From: Didymella arachidicola
Taxonomy: Eukaryota; Ascomycota; Dothideomycetes; Pleosporales; Didymellaceae
Length of the DNA: 64,000 nt
Assembly (NCBI GenBank): GCA_016630955.3
Contig: CM049988.1
Span: 2,294,001 to 2,358,000 of the forward strand
Reading direction: 5' to 3'
Part shown: one piece after another, positions 21,970-32,500 of the stretch
Numbering within the stretch: the stretch's first letter is position 1
Layout: each line of letters begins with the position of its first letter
Program-made: the position numbers and the translations under genes
The notes under the pieces: generated by a model
Databases searched by the model: none
What the model was told of the DNA's origin: nothing
Seen by the model: the letters and a program-made list of their open reading frames with translations, nothing else

Positions 21970-23834
21970 ACGTACATCACGGGCGAGCGGCGCACATGGG
22001 CGAGCGGCGCACTTTTGCCAAGACCCCACCAAAAACACCTACATTATGGCCCAGAACACCACAAATTAGCCCTGCATAAGGCAAAACAAGCTGTAATATT
22101 ACTTAGGGACCTCTTCTGCTCTATTATTGCACGTTCGTGCGTTGTGCCCACCCTCTCCGCACCGTCCACAGCGTCGTTGGGATGGTTCACCTCCTTCAGC
22201 ACGCACCTGCGTCTTCCTCTTCTTTCCATCACTACGCGCGCTAAACTCTAATAGAGTAGTCCGCCGCTGGCCCTCTTTAACCGTGAGGCTTCCCTCTGTC
22301 TGGATATGCCTTCTTTTGCGCGATCTACGTTCTGTAGCAGCTGCTAGAGCTGCGTGAAGCGCAGCGTTCTCCCGTTGTGCCAAAGCCAGCTTGTGCGCAA
22401 CAATTGCTGCCCCCTTTGAGACCTTCTCAAACGCTTCAACCATAGAGGTTGGTGAGCTGTCTATATGCCTCTGAATCCTCTTCTTCACAAGCGTTGATTG
22501 GGACCCGAATTCTAGGGTATTGCTTGGGGTTTGCGACTGCCAGAGCGGGCTGTTTTGGGGGAGTGGTGGCGATGGGGTGCGCAGCCTCACATTCAGGGTT
22601 GATATAACGCGATCTGGGTCAAATGGAGCCAATCCGGCCCCTCGGAACCCTCCCTGGATGTTGCTGGAGGTTATAGCTTTGTTATAAGCTGCTATAAAGC
22701 ATAGGAGGAACTCCTGCTTTGTGATGTGGTTAATCCGGTTGTGTATAAGCTGATTGACCTCATCCCCGTACGCCTTCTTTAGAGGGCCAAAACAAGCCAC
22801 ATCAAGTGGCTGAAGGAGGTGCGATGAGTGCGGAGGCATGCATAGGATCATAATCTTCTGATCCTTGCAGTATTGCGCGAATTCTGCAGTGTTATGGCTC
22901 CCATGACCATCAATAATCAGCAACCGGTGGCTGCCAACAGTACGCGCCTTTGTATGCCTGTTAAAGTGCTTCAACCAGTCAAAACCAAGCTCGTTAGTAG
23001 TCCAGCCGTTCTCAGAGACAGCAACAGTCCAATCCTGGGGCAGGTCATCATCTTTGTACCAGTTAGACTGGTGGCGGCGGGCTTTGAAGATGATGTAGGG
23101 CGGGATTGCCCACCCTGTGGCATTGATGCCCTGGATGACCGTTACCCACTCGCGATTGCCTGGCTGGACTGCTTTTGCCCGTCCACGGGTCTCTGAAGCT
23201 GTAACGACTGCTCCAGAGCTTATCTGGCCCATAATGAAGCCTGTCTCGTCGAAGTTGTACGTGTCGTTGTCCTGGATGCCATACTTGGCTTTAGTGTTAG
23301 CTACAAGGTTGAACCAACCCTGTATAACCTCAGGATCCTCACAGAGGGCTCTCTTGTAGTCGTACTTGCGATTAAAGACCACTTTGAGCTCCTCCTGACG
23401 CGAAACGAACGTGCTGGCCCAGTTTGAGCCAACAGGGGCCAAACCGCGCTCTTTCCGCAGAGAATTGGCGATATCAGTCACATCTGCAAGCCGGGGAGGC
23501 CGTCCTTGCTTAGACAGCTCAAGTATATGCGTAACAATCACCTCCTCCTCAGTATTGGTCAGATTTCGTGAGTTGGCCATAGTATCAACGCGTGAAGGTC
23601 GTCCGGCGCGTCTTGCGCGTAGTGTTGTTTCAGGGGCGCTGAAGATAGCTGCAGCGCGTCGAACAGAGAGATTAGGGTCTTGTTTAAGAGCTTGGATTGC
23701 AAGCTGTATCTGAGCTTCTTTTAACGCGTCTGTCTGTTGTTTTTGTGGAGGCATTAGTAGAGGTTGGTGTTTTGGTAGGGTCTTGGCAAAAGTGCGCCGC
23801 TCGCCCATGTGCGCCGCTCGCCCGTGATGTACGT
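21970..23834 (-). mobile_element. Fot1/pogo-type DNA transposon, element 1 (1865 bp, intact)
   Basis: Ends are inverted copies of about 65 bp beginning ACGTACATCACGGGCG, flanked by TA at 21968-21969 and 23835-23836. Each end carries two 17-bp sub-repeats (GGGCGAGCGGCGCA core) followed by CTTTTGCCAAGACC. It encodes one transposase on the minus strand. The ends look nearly identical and the reading frame is open, so the copy could still be active. The TA on its right is shared with element 2. Confidence 0.92.
22099..23754 (-). CDS. Fot1/pogo transposase with C-terminal CCHC zinc knuckle
   Basis: A 551-aa intronless protein. I chose the ATG at 23754 (MPPQKQQTDALKEAQIQL) because the upstream in-frame ATG at 23850 lies outside the element, in its neighbour's end. 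Order: N-terminal HTH of pogo type (SVRRAAAIFSAPETTLRAR), CENP-B-type HTH (residues about 60-150), DDE superfamily-1 catalytic domain with first Asp in YNFDETGF, second in LLIIDGHGSHN and third in HLLQPLDVACFGPLK; 35 residues separate the last two, the DD35D spacing of Fot1/pogo. An Arg/Lys-rich region and CGRCGEGGHNARTC, a CCHC knuckle, close the protein. It would cut and paste its own element at TA sites. Confidence 0.93.
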   Translation of the reverse strand: MPPQKQQTDALKEAQIQLAIQALKQDPNLSVRRAAAIFSAPETTLRARRAGRPSRVDTMANSRNLTNTEEEVIVTHILELSKQGRPPRLADVTDIANSLRKERGLAPVGSNWASTFVSRQEELKVVFNRKYDYKRALCEDPEVIQGWFNLVANTKAKYGIQDNDTYNFDETGFIMGQISSGAVVTASETRGRAKAVQPGNREWVTVIQGINATGWAIPPYIIFKARRHQSNWYKDDDLPQDWTVAVSENGWTTNELGFDWLKHFNRHTKARTVGSHRLLIIDGHGSHNTAEFAQYCKDQKIMILCMPPHSSHLLQPLDVACFGPLKKAYGDEVNQLIHNRINHITKQEFLLCFIAAYNKAITSSNIQGGFRGAGLAPFDPDRVISTLNVRLRTPSPPLPQNSPLWQSQTPSNTLEFGSQSTLVKKRIQRHIDSSPTSMVEAFEKVSKGAAIVAHKLALAQRENAALHAALAAATERRSRKRRHIQTEGSLTVKEGQRRTTLLEFSARSDGKKRKTQVRAEGGEPSQRRCGRCGEGGHNARTCNNRAEEVPK

Positions 23835-23836
23835 TA

Positions 23837-25700
23837 ACGTAGATGTACACCGAGCGGCGCAGTACACCGAGCGGCGCACTTTTGCCAAGACCACACCAAT
23901 ATACCCTTCCTCTACTAATGCCTCAACAACAACTACATTTTAACGCGTTAAAAGAGCGTCAGATCCAGCTTGCGCTTCAAGCTCTCAAACAAGACGCAAA
24001 ACTCTCAGTGCGACGCGCTGCAGCTATCTACAGCGCCTCTGAAACTACACTTCGCGCAAGACGCGCAGGACGACCTTCACGCGTTGATACTATGGCCAAC
24101 TCACGGAACCTGACCAGTGCTGAGGAGCAGGTAATTGTTACGCGCATATTTGAGCTGGTCACACGAGGAGAGTCCCCCCGGCTTGAAGTTGTAGCTGATA
24201 TGGCCAATTCTCTGCGAAAAGAGTGCGGTTTGGCCCCTGTTGGCCCAAGGTGGGCCAGCAGGTTTGTTTCGCGTCAGGAGGAGCTCAAAACAGTCTTTAA
24301 TCGCAAGTACAACTACAAGCGAGCCCTCTGCGAGGATCCCGAGGTAATCCAGGGCTGGTTTGGCCTAGTAGCCAATATCAAAGCCAAGTACGGTATCCTG
24401 GACGACGACACGTACAACTTCGACGAGACAGGCTTCATGATGGGCCAGATATCCACTGGAGTCGTTGTTACAGATGCAGAGAAGCCAGGACAAGCAAAGC
24501 AGGTCCAGCCAGGCAACCGGGAGTGGGTAACTCATTGAGGGCATCAATGCCACAGGATGGGCCATTCCGCCCTACATCACCTTCAAAGCCCGCCAACACC
24601 AGTCCAGCTGGTACAAGGACGACGATTTGCCCCAAGATTGGACTATTGCTATCTCTGAGAACGGCTGGACTACCAACGAACTTGGTTTTGACTGGTTGAA
24701 GCACTTTGACAGGCATACAAAGGCGCGCACTCTTGGTACCTCCCGCATGCTGATTATTGACGGTCATGGGAGCCACAACTCTGCAGAATTCACGCAATAC
24801 TGCAAGGATCAGAAGATTGTGACCCTATGCATGCCTGCACACTCGTCGCACCTCCTGCAGCCACTTGACGTGGGTTGTTTTGGCCCTCTGAAGAAGGCGT
24901 ACGGAGTTGAGGTGAATGAGCTCATGCGCAACCGGACTAACCACCTTACAAAGCAGGAGTTCCTGCAATGCTTCAAAGCGGCTCACAAGAAAGCCATTAC
25001 CCCTAGCAACATCCAGGGAGGGTTCCGAGGCGCAGGACTGGTCCCTTTTGACCCAGAACGGGTCATATCAACCCTTGATGTGAAGCTGCGCACTCCATCA
25101 CCACCACTCCCTACAAACAACGAGCCCTGGCAGTCGCAAACCCCAAGCAATACCCTGGAATTTAGGTCGCAATCAACTTCAATTCAAGAGAAGTATCAGA
25201 AGCAGCAGGGCAGCTCACCAGATTCTGTGCTAAGCGCGCTTGAGCACTACGCAAAGGGGGCAGCAATTGTTGCGCACAAGCTAGTATTAGCGCAACAGGA
25301 GATAGCTGAGCTTCGAGCAGCCAATAAAGCCGCCACGCGACGTAAATCGCACAAAAGAAAGCGTATTCAAGCTGAGGGAAGCCTTGCAGTTGAAGAAGGC
25401 CAGCGGTTGACTGCTCTACAGGAGTTTGGCGCGCGTGGTGATGGTAAGAAGGCAAAGAAGCAGGTGCGCGCTGAAGGAGGTGAACCATCCCAACGACGCT
25501 GTGGACGGTGCGGAGAGAGTGGGCACAACGCGCGAACGTGCAAGAATGCTGTAGAAGAGGTCTCTAAGTAATATTACAGCTTGTTTCACCCTATACAGGG
25601 CCAAAGTGTGGTGTTTTAGGCCATAATAGGGTGAGTTTTGGTGTAGTCTTGGCAAAAGTGGCCCGCTCGCTGTGCTGGCCCGCTCGCTGTACATCTACGT
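23837..25700 (+). mobile_element. Fot1/pogo-type DNA transposon, element 2 (1864 bp, inactivated)
   Basis: Starts ACGTAGATGTACACCGAG at 23837 and ends with an inverted counterpart at 25700, flanked by TA (23835-23836 and 25701-25702). It is head-to-head with element 1. Each end has two 17-bp sub-repeats, but the left pair (ACCGAGCGGCGCA core) and the right pair (AGCGAGCGGGCCA core) differ from each other while agreeing within an end. The internal frame is a clear relative of element 1's transposase but broken. Confidence 0.9.
23918..25571 (+). pseudogene. Fot1/pogo transposase with a 2-nt deletion
   Basis: Start MPQQQLHFNALKERQIQLAL at 23918, parallel to element 1. The frame is open to a TGA at 24536-24538; alignment to element 1 shows two bases missing near 24531, just after REWVT. 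The remaining C-terminal two thirds is open in the shifted frame to 25571 and keeps YNFDETGF (upstream of the lesion), IIDGHGSHN, LLQPLDVGCFGPLK and the CCHC knuckle CGRCGESGHNARTC. A single small lesion in an otherwise preserved gene points to recent inactivation. The two transposases differ at many residues, so they are not products of one recent duplication. Confidence 0.9.
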
Positions 25701-25893
25701 TAGTAAGAATTAAGATAAACTTTCTATTATAAAGTTATAGAGAGTTAAATTTAACCTATAGTAGGTCTAAGAAAGTATATTAGTTCCTTAAGTAGATAAA
25801 AAGTTATATAGCTTTAAAGTTTCTAGATTTTGCTATTTTTACTAGTTAAGTCCGCGCATCACGCGAATCCGCGCATCACGCGCACAGACACGG
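25701..25893. repeat. right arm of the outer palindromic MITE
   Basis: Inverted copy of 21734-21927; begins at the TA next to element 2 and ends with GACACGG before TA. Confidence 0.85.
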
Positions 25894-25895
25894 TA

Positions 25896-26641
25896 TATCA
25901 TTCCCAAGGGAATATTCTGACGCACAGGGACGGTGATGTTGTTATTCACGGAGTGTTACTCAATCTCAGCTACGATCTTGGAAGCTAAACCATCAGAGAG
26001 CTAAGAAGCTCACACTCTCGCTGCTATCCTGACATATCAGTCATGGCAATAAATGAGTAACGAAGTATATTGCACGTTCCTACAAGCTTGGCTTATCCCT
26101 TCAGCTCAACTCGAGAACGTTCCGCCAGCGACACTTCCACAACGAGTACCCAGACCAGTGACAGAGCCGGTGGACGTAGAAGCTCAGCTGAATCCCATCT
26201 ACTCCTTTCCATTGGCTAGAGCTTACGAAATAACACCGGCCAAGTTGACACAGAGGCTGGAGCGGTCAGTGGCGAGCCTTCAGCAGCTGCGAGCGAGGTC
26301 AATGCTACAGGTCTCTCGAAGATCTCAACTCCGACTATGGCGCATGATGGCTCAATAGACACGGCATCTAACCTCATCGAGCGATTGCCAACATCGTTGG
26401 CCCCTTGTCCCGACCATGTCCTGCGAAGCTCTTCTCTTTCATGCACTGATCAACAGTAACGATCCGACCGGTGACTCTCGAAGCAAAGCATGTTGCATTT
26501 CGGCACCTTTGTGCCTCTTTTCTTACATTGACGACCGAATAATCTTTTGCGTTCGGACTACAGGTAAGCTGGCATGTACTCTTAGGCTATCATCCTAATA
26601 TACACGCTTTCGGGTCGCAGTCAGGCTCAGCTTGCAGTTTA
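25896..26641. other. intergenic, no supported gene
   Basis: About 750 bp. A 101-codon plus-strand frame (26053-26358) has no motif. Nothing else recognised. Confidence 0.45.
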
Positions 26642-27361
26642 TCAATATACGTATGGAATGAACTTCTTCGTTCGTGCCCTGTAATCTCTCCACTGCTGCC
26701 CGAACTCATTCTCCATCATCGCCTCTTCATCGGCCACTCTTTTCAGGAATAGAGTGAACGGGATGCCCAAGGCGAGAGTAGGAACCAAGTAGATATACTT
26801 CAGGTCTGTTATTAGGTTCTCATCGAACATTGGCAGCCAACAGCTAACCAACCCCCGCTGGCGGCAGAACAAGAAGCTTGTCGCCAAAAGCACAGTAAAG
26901 AGGCCGGTATATGATGGATGACGTACATATGCGTATTGACCGGAGGTGACGAGTCGATCGGATTTCGCGATTCGGTAGGTAAAGTTCGAGCCGAGCTGCG
27001 CGTACGCCTGAAAGCGAATGTAACTTCCAGCGTAAAGTAGTGCAAGAGATGCGACGAGGGCGCTGGACCAAGTGAACAATCGTGGATCCAGGAACTGTGG
27101 TGTCGGACAGACGGCTTGCAGCACCTCATTGCTGCGAGGTAGCAGATGGGACATCGACAGGGCGACGATAGCTTGATAAAGAGCAAGAATCATTATTGTG
27201 GCTCTGGCTATTATCATGCCTGAGGGCGACGCCACTGCCCATCCTATCCAGGATCCGGTCTGGGTTGAAATGACTTTGTTGTTGGGCTGCCGGAAAGAGA
27301 GTTGTATCAGAAAGCCAGAGTGGATGATGACGAGAGCGTAGAGGACTGTCGGAATATCCAT
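26642..27361 (-). CDS. isoprenylcysteine carboxyl methyltransferase-like membrane protein
   Basis: Intronless, 239 aa from the ATG at 27361 (MDIPTVLYALVIIHSGFLI); an in-frame ATG at 27409 would add 16 residues but places a polar stretch before the first membrane helix. Four to five hydrophobic segments are visible. The C-terminal half has the ICMT/PEMT signature: LGSNFTYRIAKSDRLVTSG, YVRHPSYTG, then RVADEEAMMENEFGQQW and DYRARTKKFIPYVY. The RHPxYxG and E..M...FG..W..Y motifs form the SAM-binding pocket. The canonical substrate is the C-terminal prenylcysteine of CaaX proteins such as Ras and pheromone; fungi have several paralogues, so the substrate here is not fixed. Confidence 0.85.
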   Translation of the reverse strand: MDIPTVLYALVIIHSGFLIQLSFRQPNNKVISTQTGSWIGWAVASPSGMIIARATIMILALYQAIVALSMSHLLPRSNEVLQAVCPTPQFLDPRLFTWSSALVASLALLYAGSYIRFQAYAQLGSNFTYRIAKSDRLVTSGQYAYVRHPSYTGLFTVLLATSFLFCRQRGLVSCWLPMFDENLITDLKYIYLVPTLALGIPFTLFLKRVADEEAMMENEFGQQWRDYRARTKKFIPYVY

Positions 27362-27793
27362 GGTGGCTCTTGCACTCGTAAGAAGCTGGAAATCGAACTC
27401 AGGTAACAAGGGAAATAGGAGGCAATCAGCAGTTTCTACACGCTGTAGATATCTATAGGCTCATGTGGCTGAATTAGTCTTAAGATTTGTGTTTGCAAAT
27501 CGTCTGATAGTCAGGAATGGCATTTCAATCAGGCCTAGACAAACCATTGAGGGAGAGACACTGAGTCCTTCAACGCGCTGTTCTCGCCTTAGATTGCTTC
27601 AGAGGACCGTGCATTTCTTACATTGCTACTACAGAACAGTGTGGCGGTCGAAGATGTGACATAGCGGCACGTTTCAGGAGGGCTGGGCATCGCTCCAGCA
27701 AGATGTGATTACTTTACATGCGAATACTCGTACAAGCATACCTCAACGTAGAGGTACCCACGACTTTTTATGAAAGCTAATTATTTTAATGGC
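27362..27793. other. intergenic between the ICMT-like gene and coq2
   Basis: Nothing recognised; it should contain the ICMT-like promoter and the coq2 3' UTR. Confidence 0.45.
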
Positions 27794-29059
27794 TCAAGCA
27801 CTGAGGACCTCTTGCCTCTTGGTCTCCTCTTCCTCGTCATACCACCCAAGGTAGTGCGCCATGTATTCGCCAGCCAATCCTAGACTGATCGCCCCTCCTG
27901 TGAAGAAGGCACCATTGACGAACCACCACCAACAACTCCTGACCTCCTTGAGCTTGACACGGCGAATCATGGTGCCGAGTGTGAGTGCAGCACCTCCACA
28001 GGAGCCAAGGTAGAAGAGAGGACCGAGACCGGCCGCGTACCCGGACGCAGCGAGAAGACCGATTTGCACAACAGCGAGTCCTGACAGAACAGCTTTCGTC
28101 TCCTTCTCGTGCTTCAGTGCAATGCTTTTGATGCCAGCCTTGACATCATCCTTGATATCCATGTGGGCGTAAATCATATCGTACAGTACTGTCCAGGAGA
28201 CGTTACTTGTGTATAGGAAAGCGGCTGCGGCGAGTGCTGCCTGATTAGCGAGCAGGTCGATGCCGAGCGCAGGGAAGCCCATCATGGCGCCCCAAGAGAA
28301 GGTCAAGCCAAGGACGAATTGCGGGTAGTAGGTGACGCGCTTAGCCAGGGGGTAGAGCGTGACAAGAATAAGCGATGGTGTAGCATACCAGAAGCACTCC
28401 CACGGTAGGGATAGCAAAATCGCCAGGCCAGTAAATAGCTGGCCACCAAGGAAGACAATGGCCTGTTGAGGCGTCACTGCTCTCCTGGCAAGTGGTCGAA
28501 GCCGTGTGCGCTCGACGAGAGGGTCGAGGTTGCGGTCCCAGAGATCATTGATGGTGCATCCAGCTCCTCTCATGACCAGTGCTCCAGTGAGGAAGAGTGC
28601 TGTGGTGCCAATGACAGCTGAAGGTGCAGCGACAGGCACGGCCATAGCTCCTGCCAGCAGCGTGCTGAACAAGCATGGAAAGAACAGATAGTAAGTCCCT
28701 GCAGGTGCCTGCAGCCGCATAAGCTCAGCATATGGGATTGCCTTTGCAGGTAGATAAGAGATGAGGCCAGTGGTGGGAGGTTTGTATGGTGCCTTGACTG
28801 GTGACTCTGATGTCGTCGTTGCTATGCTGGAAGCAGGGGCTGCGCACCGAATAAGAGCTTGTACTCGTAGCTGATATGGCTGGTAAATTTTTGATGCAAC
28901 AAGTCGAGTGGGTTTAGCTTGATGCCTCATAGGCAGAAGTGACGCCGACGACAGTGGTCTTCGCCATAAGGTCCGAGGTTGAGATGGAAATATGCTGTTC
29001 TGGCGAAGGGTGGCACCGCAACGGCCAGCTTTACATATTGTAGAGGCCATAGCCGTCAC
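27794..29059 (-). CDS. coq2: COQ2: 4-hydroxybenzoate polyprenyltransferase, mitochondrial
   Basis: Intronless 421-aa UbiA-family prenyltransferase that attaches the polyprenyl tail to 4-hydroxybenzoate in ubiquinone synthesis in the inner mitochondrial membrane. The N-terminal 70 residues are rich in Arg/Ser/Ala with few acids, a mitochondrial presequence. The first Asp-rich motif is INDLWDRNLD, followed by RTRLRPLARRAVTP, and the second is YDMIYAHMDIKDD; both bind prenyl diphosphate through Mg2+. About eight to nine hydrophobic helices follow the UbiA layout. Start chosen as the first ATG of the frame (a second Met is three codons later). It shares a divergent promoter with the JmjC gene. 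Confidence 0.94.
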   Translation of the reverse strand: MTAMASTICKAGRCGATLRQNSIFPSQPRTLWRRPLSSASLLPMRHQAKPTRLVASKIYQPYQLRVQALIRCAAPASSIATTTSESPVKAPYKPPTTGLISYLPAKAIPYAELMRLQAPAGTYYLFFPCLFSTLLAGAMAVPVAAPSAVIGTTALFLTGALVMRGAGCTINDLWDRNLDPLVERTRLRPLARRAVTPQQAIVFLGGQLFTGLAILLSLPWECFWYATPSLILVTLYPLAKRVTYYPQFVLGLTFSWGAMMGFPALGIDLLANQAALAAAAFLYTSNVSWTVLYDMIYAHMDIKDDVKAGIKSIALKHEKETKAVLSGLAVVQIGLLAASGYAAGLGPLFYLGSCGGAALTLGTMIRRVKLKEVRSCWWWFVNGAFFTGGAISLGLAGEYMAHYLGWYDEEEETKRQEVLSA

Positions 29060-29580
29060 GCTAGCGATTTCAGAGATCTGAATCAGTTACGGATAGTTTT
29101 AAAGCGGGTTCGCGATCTTTCTGACGAATATCTGGTGAATTATAGCTTTGGACGCGCCATGCAAACTGTCGAGTATTGATCAACCTCAATTGCACAAGAC
29201 AGGATAATATCGAATATTTGACGCGTCCTCCAGCCGTTCCAGGAATTGAACGATCGGCGCGATTGGTGAGGGCGAGGTCAGAAGAACAATCGAGGAAAGA
29301 GCAAACCAACTAGCGCGAGTCCGTGCGCCTTCCCGAGCCGAGCTCCAGCCTCTCACGTTCAAGCTCTCTGTTGTGTTAACAACTCCTCCACGCCAACCTG
29401 TCGCCGCAGCTGCAACCACACCAGCGCCGCCACGCGCTCTCACCTTTCGGGAGAGTTCGAGAATGTACATGTGGAGCTCATTCGCAGCTTCGGTTCCCTG
29501 CGCGACAACCGTAACTTTGCGGAGGTGCGCTGAACCTTGCCCGGAATACCCGACTTTGGCATTGCGCCGCTGAACACAAG
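29060..29580. promoter_or_regulatory. divergent promoter region, coq2 / JmjC gene
   Basis: 521 bp separate the two start codons. No specific factor site is assigned. Confidence 0.45.
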
Positions 29581-32500
29581 ATGCCCGCCGCAAGACCGAG
29601 GGCCTCTTTCGAGCCCATACCACCCGACTTCGACGTGCGCACATTCGTGGAAACCGCAGACAACTTCCAATATGTCGATCGTATCTCGTATGAGATGATC
29701 GCCAGTAACGGCATGGAACAGTTCGAGAAACTCGTGCTTCTACATGTTGTTATCGGAGGAAAGCCTTTGGTCATTGATGGGTTTGAGGAAGTCCTGGACC
29801 CGTGGACTTTTACACCGTCATGGCTGCGCGACAATCATGGCGAGAAGAGTGCGTCATCGACGTGAACATGACTATATCGAGCAACGTGCTAACACTTCTC
29901 CAGTTGAGAACGCGCGCAACCTCACAACGAAAGAGAACATCCCTCTCACTATCAAGCACTACCTCAAGCATTTGAGTAAGCTTACAGATCAATTTTTCGA
30001 TCATCCGGACCGCTACCGGGACAAAGCCCGCCAGCGTATCTACCTGAAGGACATCGACTGCCCTCAAGTCTGGCAGGACAAGTTGAAGGACCACATACCT
30101 TCTGGATTGTACTACCTCAACGACAGTACGGGCGAGGTCGATGGAGCTGGTGCACTGGAAGACTCCATCGGGCGCAGAGGCCGTGGAATCGGACGAGCTG
30201 GAGATCTCATGAGTAGTCTGCCGCCCGAAATGCGTGCCGAGAATCTGATGTGCTACATTGGGCACGAGGGTACATACACGCCGTCTCACCGAGAGATGTG
30301 CGCTTCATTAGGTCAAAATATCATGGTGGACGCGTCCAAGCAGATCAGTGAGGACGGCAAGCCCGAACACCCTGGGTCTTCGCTGTGGTTCATGACCGAG
30401 ATGAAAGATCGTCATCTGGTGTCTGAGTACTGGCTATCGGTTCTTGGCCACGATATCGAGGTCGAGAACCACTTCGCGCAGCTGATCGCATGGAAGAAGG
30501 CCCCTTTCACGACATACGTTGTCGAGCAGCGCCCCGGCGATTTTATCTTGATTCCACCCCTGGCACCACATCAGGTCTGGAATCGCGGCACTCGCACCAT
30601 GAAGATTGCATGGAACCGTACAACTGTCGAAACGCTCGAGCTCGCCATGTCCGAAGCACTGCCCAACTCCAGGATTGTCTGCCGTGACGAGCAGTACAAG
30701 AACAAAGCCATCATATACTACACCTTGTTGAAGTACTCGCAGCTCATCAAGACTGCTCGTGCGCAGGTCGAAGCTGGTGGTGAGCAAGCAGAAGCGATTC
30801 AGCATTCTGTCAAGGTGCGGCAAGTGCAGCGCGACTTCAAGCGCCTCTTCGATCTATTCAAATCCATCATGCTCTCGGAGATGTTTGACCAGAACTCAAG
30901 AGAGCAGTGCGAATTCCTCCCGTACGACAGCAATGTCACCTGTGCATACTGCAGGTGTAACATTTTCAACCGGTTTCTTAGCTGCAAAACTTGCAAGAAC
31001 CTCTTCAGCTCCGAGATCGAGGAGCCATACGATGTCTGTATGGACTGTTACTGCATGGGACGCAGCTGTGGTTGCCAATCAGGCTACCAGTGGGTTGAGC
31101 AATGGAAGTGGAAGGACTTGATCCACAAGTATGAAGAGTGGCGTGCGCAGATCATTGATATTGATGGACACATGACCGAAAAGACCCCTCTGCCTCTACA
31201 AGAAGAGCGGCGGTACCTAGGTAAGAAGACCCTGGCACAGGTATGCCAGGAGCAACTCAAGGCTCGGCCCTTCGTCGACATCAAAGCGCCTCAAGTTGAG
31301 GATAACTCGGAAGACGAGGAGATTGAGGTTGACGCTTACGGCATTGCGAAGAAAGTCAAGAACAAGAAGTCGAAGAAGTGGTTGAGGACGCACAAATCTT
31401 GTCACGTGTGCTTGCACAGACACCCCAACTGGAAGGTTGCTTTTTGTTCGAATTGCGACTTAGGGTTCTGTTACGGAACCTTGTTCAGAGCTCACGATAT
31501 GATGCCCTTGAGCATCATGGAACAGCACAACTGGAAATGTCCCCATTGCCGAAGGGTATGCAACACAGGGTATTGTAGACGCGATCCTCGACAACATCCT
31601 TACGAACCAAAGGGCACACTTCTTGGCCACGACACCAAGAAGGTAGCAGATCCTCGGTCTGTCGAATGCCTTGTTGATTTCAGTATATCGAACCTTAACT
31701 GGATGCGGGAGGAAGAAGGCATGGGTCAAACGACAATTCAGCGACGCATGCAGCAAGCAGAGCAAGACCGATTGGCAGATCCATCACTTGATCCTCGCTA
31801 CATAGATGAAGATCCCACCTACCGGACTGGCATCGCATATTCTCCCGTCGAAGATGCCAACGGCAACGTCGAGGACAACGGCGGCTTTGTGGATATTGAC
31901 ACTATCCAGACTGATGGATATCCACCCAACGATCCGAATGGCGACATCCCGCGACTTGGTCAGAAGCGAGGACGCGAGGATGATGAGCAGGCTGGATGCA
32001 AGAAGAAGATGTCCAAGAAAGCAAAGAAAAAGAAGGACGAGGATCAGCCACTCGAGCCCAAGAACGTGTCTGGCAAACAATATCAGAAGGAGATGCAGCG
32101 CAAGCTTCTGGATGAAGCTAAACGAGAGGATCGTTTCATTCTCGTTGCTGCTAAGATGAAGAACAAATCTAAGGTTGTCAAGCTTTTACTGGACCCGCAG
32201 ATCCTCGAAAGCATCAGCAATCGCCCTATGCCTGAACGTCCTTCGATCGCAGCGCGACAGGGAACCCCCGAAGAGGAAGAAGAGGTTGGCGCTACGGGAT
32301 CAATCCTGCAGTCGGACATCATACCGAAAGCGAGTGCCGCAAGGAGCATCGATGAGAAGGAGAAGGCGACGAAGGTCTTCCGATACAGGGTAGAGCCTGA
32401 CGAATCGTACACAACAAAGAAGCGTCATAGCGATATTAGCGGGCCTGCAAAGACGCCTGGCCGAACCCGCGGTCCTAAGCGTTACGAGGAGATAACGCTT

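Larger units (their letters stand above)
21734..25893. mobile_element. palindromic MITE split by two Fot1/pogo-type elements (nested nest)
   Basis: The outer element starts CCGTGTCTGTGCGCG at 21734 and ends with its inverted copy at 25893, flanked by TA (21732-21733 and 25894-25895; TATA is also possible). The arms are 21734-21927 and 25701-25893, about 193 bp each, with only three mismatches seen by eye, all transitions. Without the insertions the element would be about 427 bp: two AT-rich arms around a spacer of about 40 bp (21928-21967). It has no coding capacity. The tips carry a near-perfect tandem pair of 17-bp units (GCGTGATGCGCGGA core). Two coding elements occupy 21970-25700. Confidence 0.85.

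Noticed and set aside
21734..25893. one large autonomous transposon with 193-bp ends carrying two transposases
   Set aside because: Both inner elements have their own complete ends and own TA flanks, so nested insertion is simpler than a single element.
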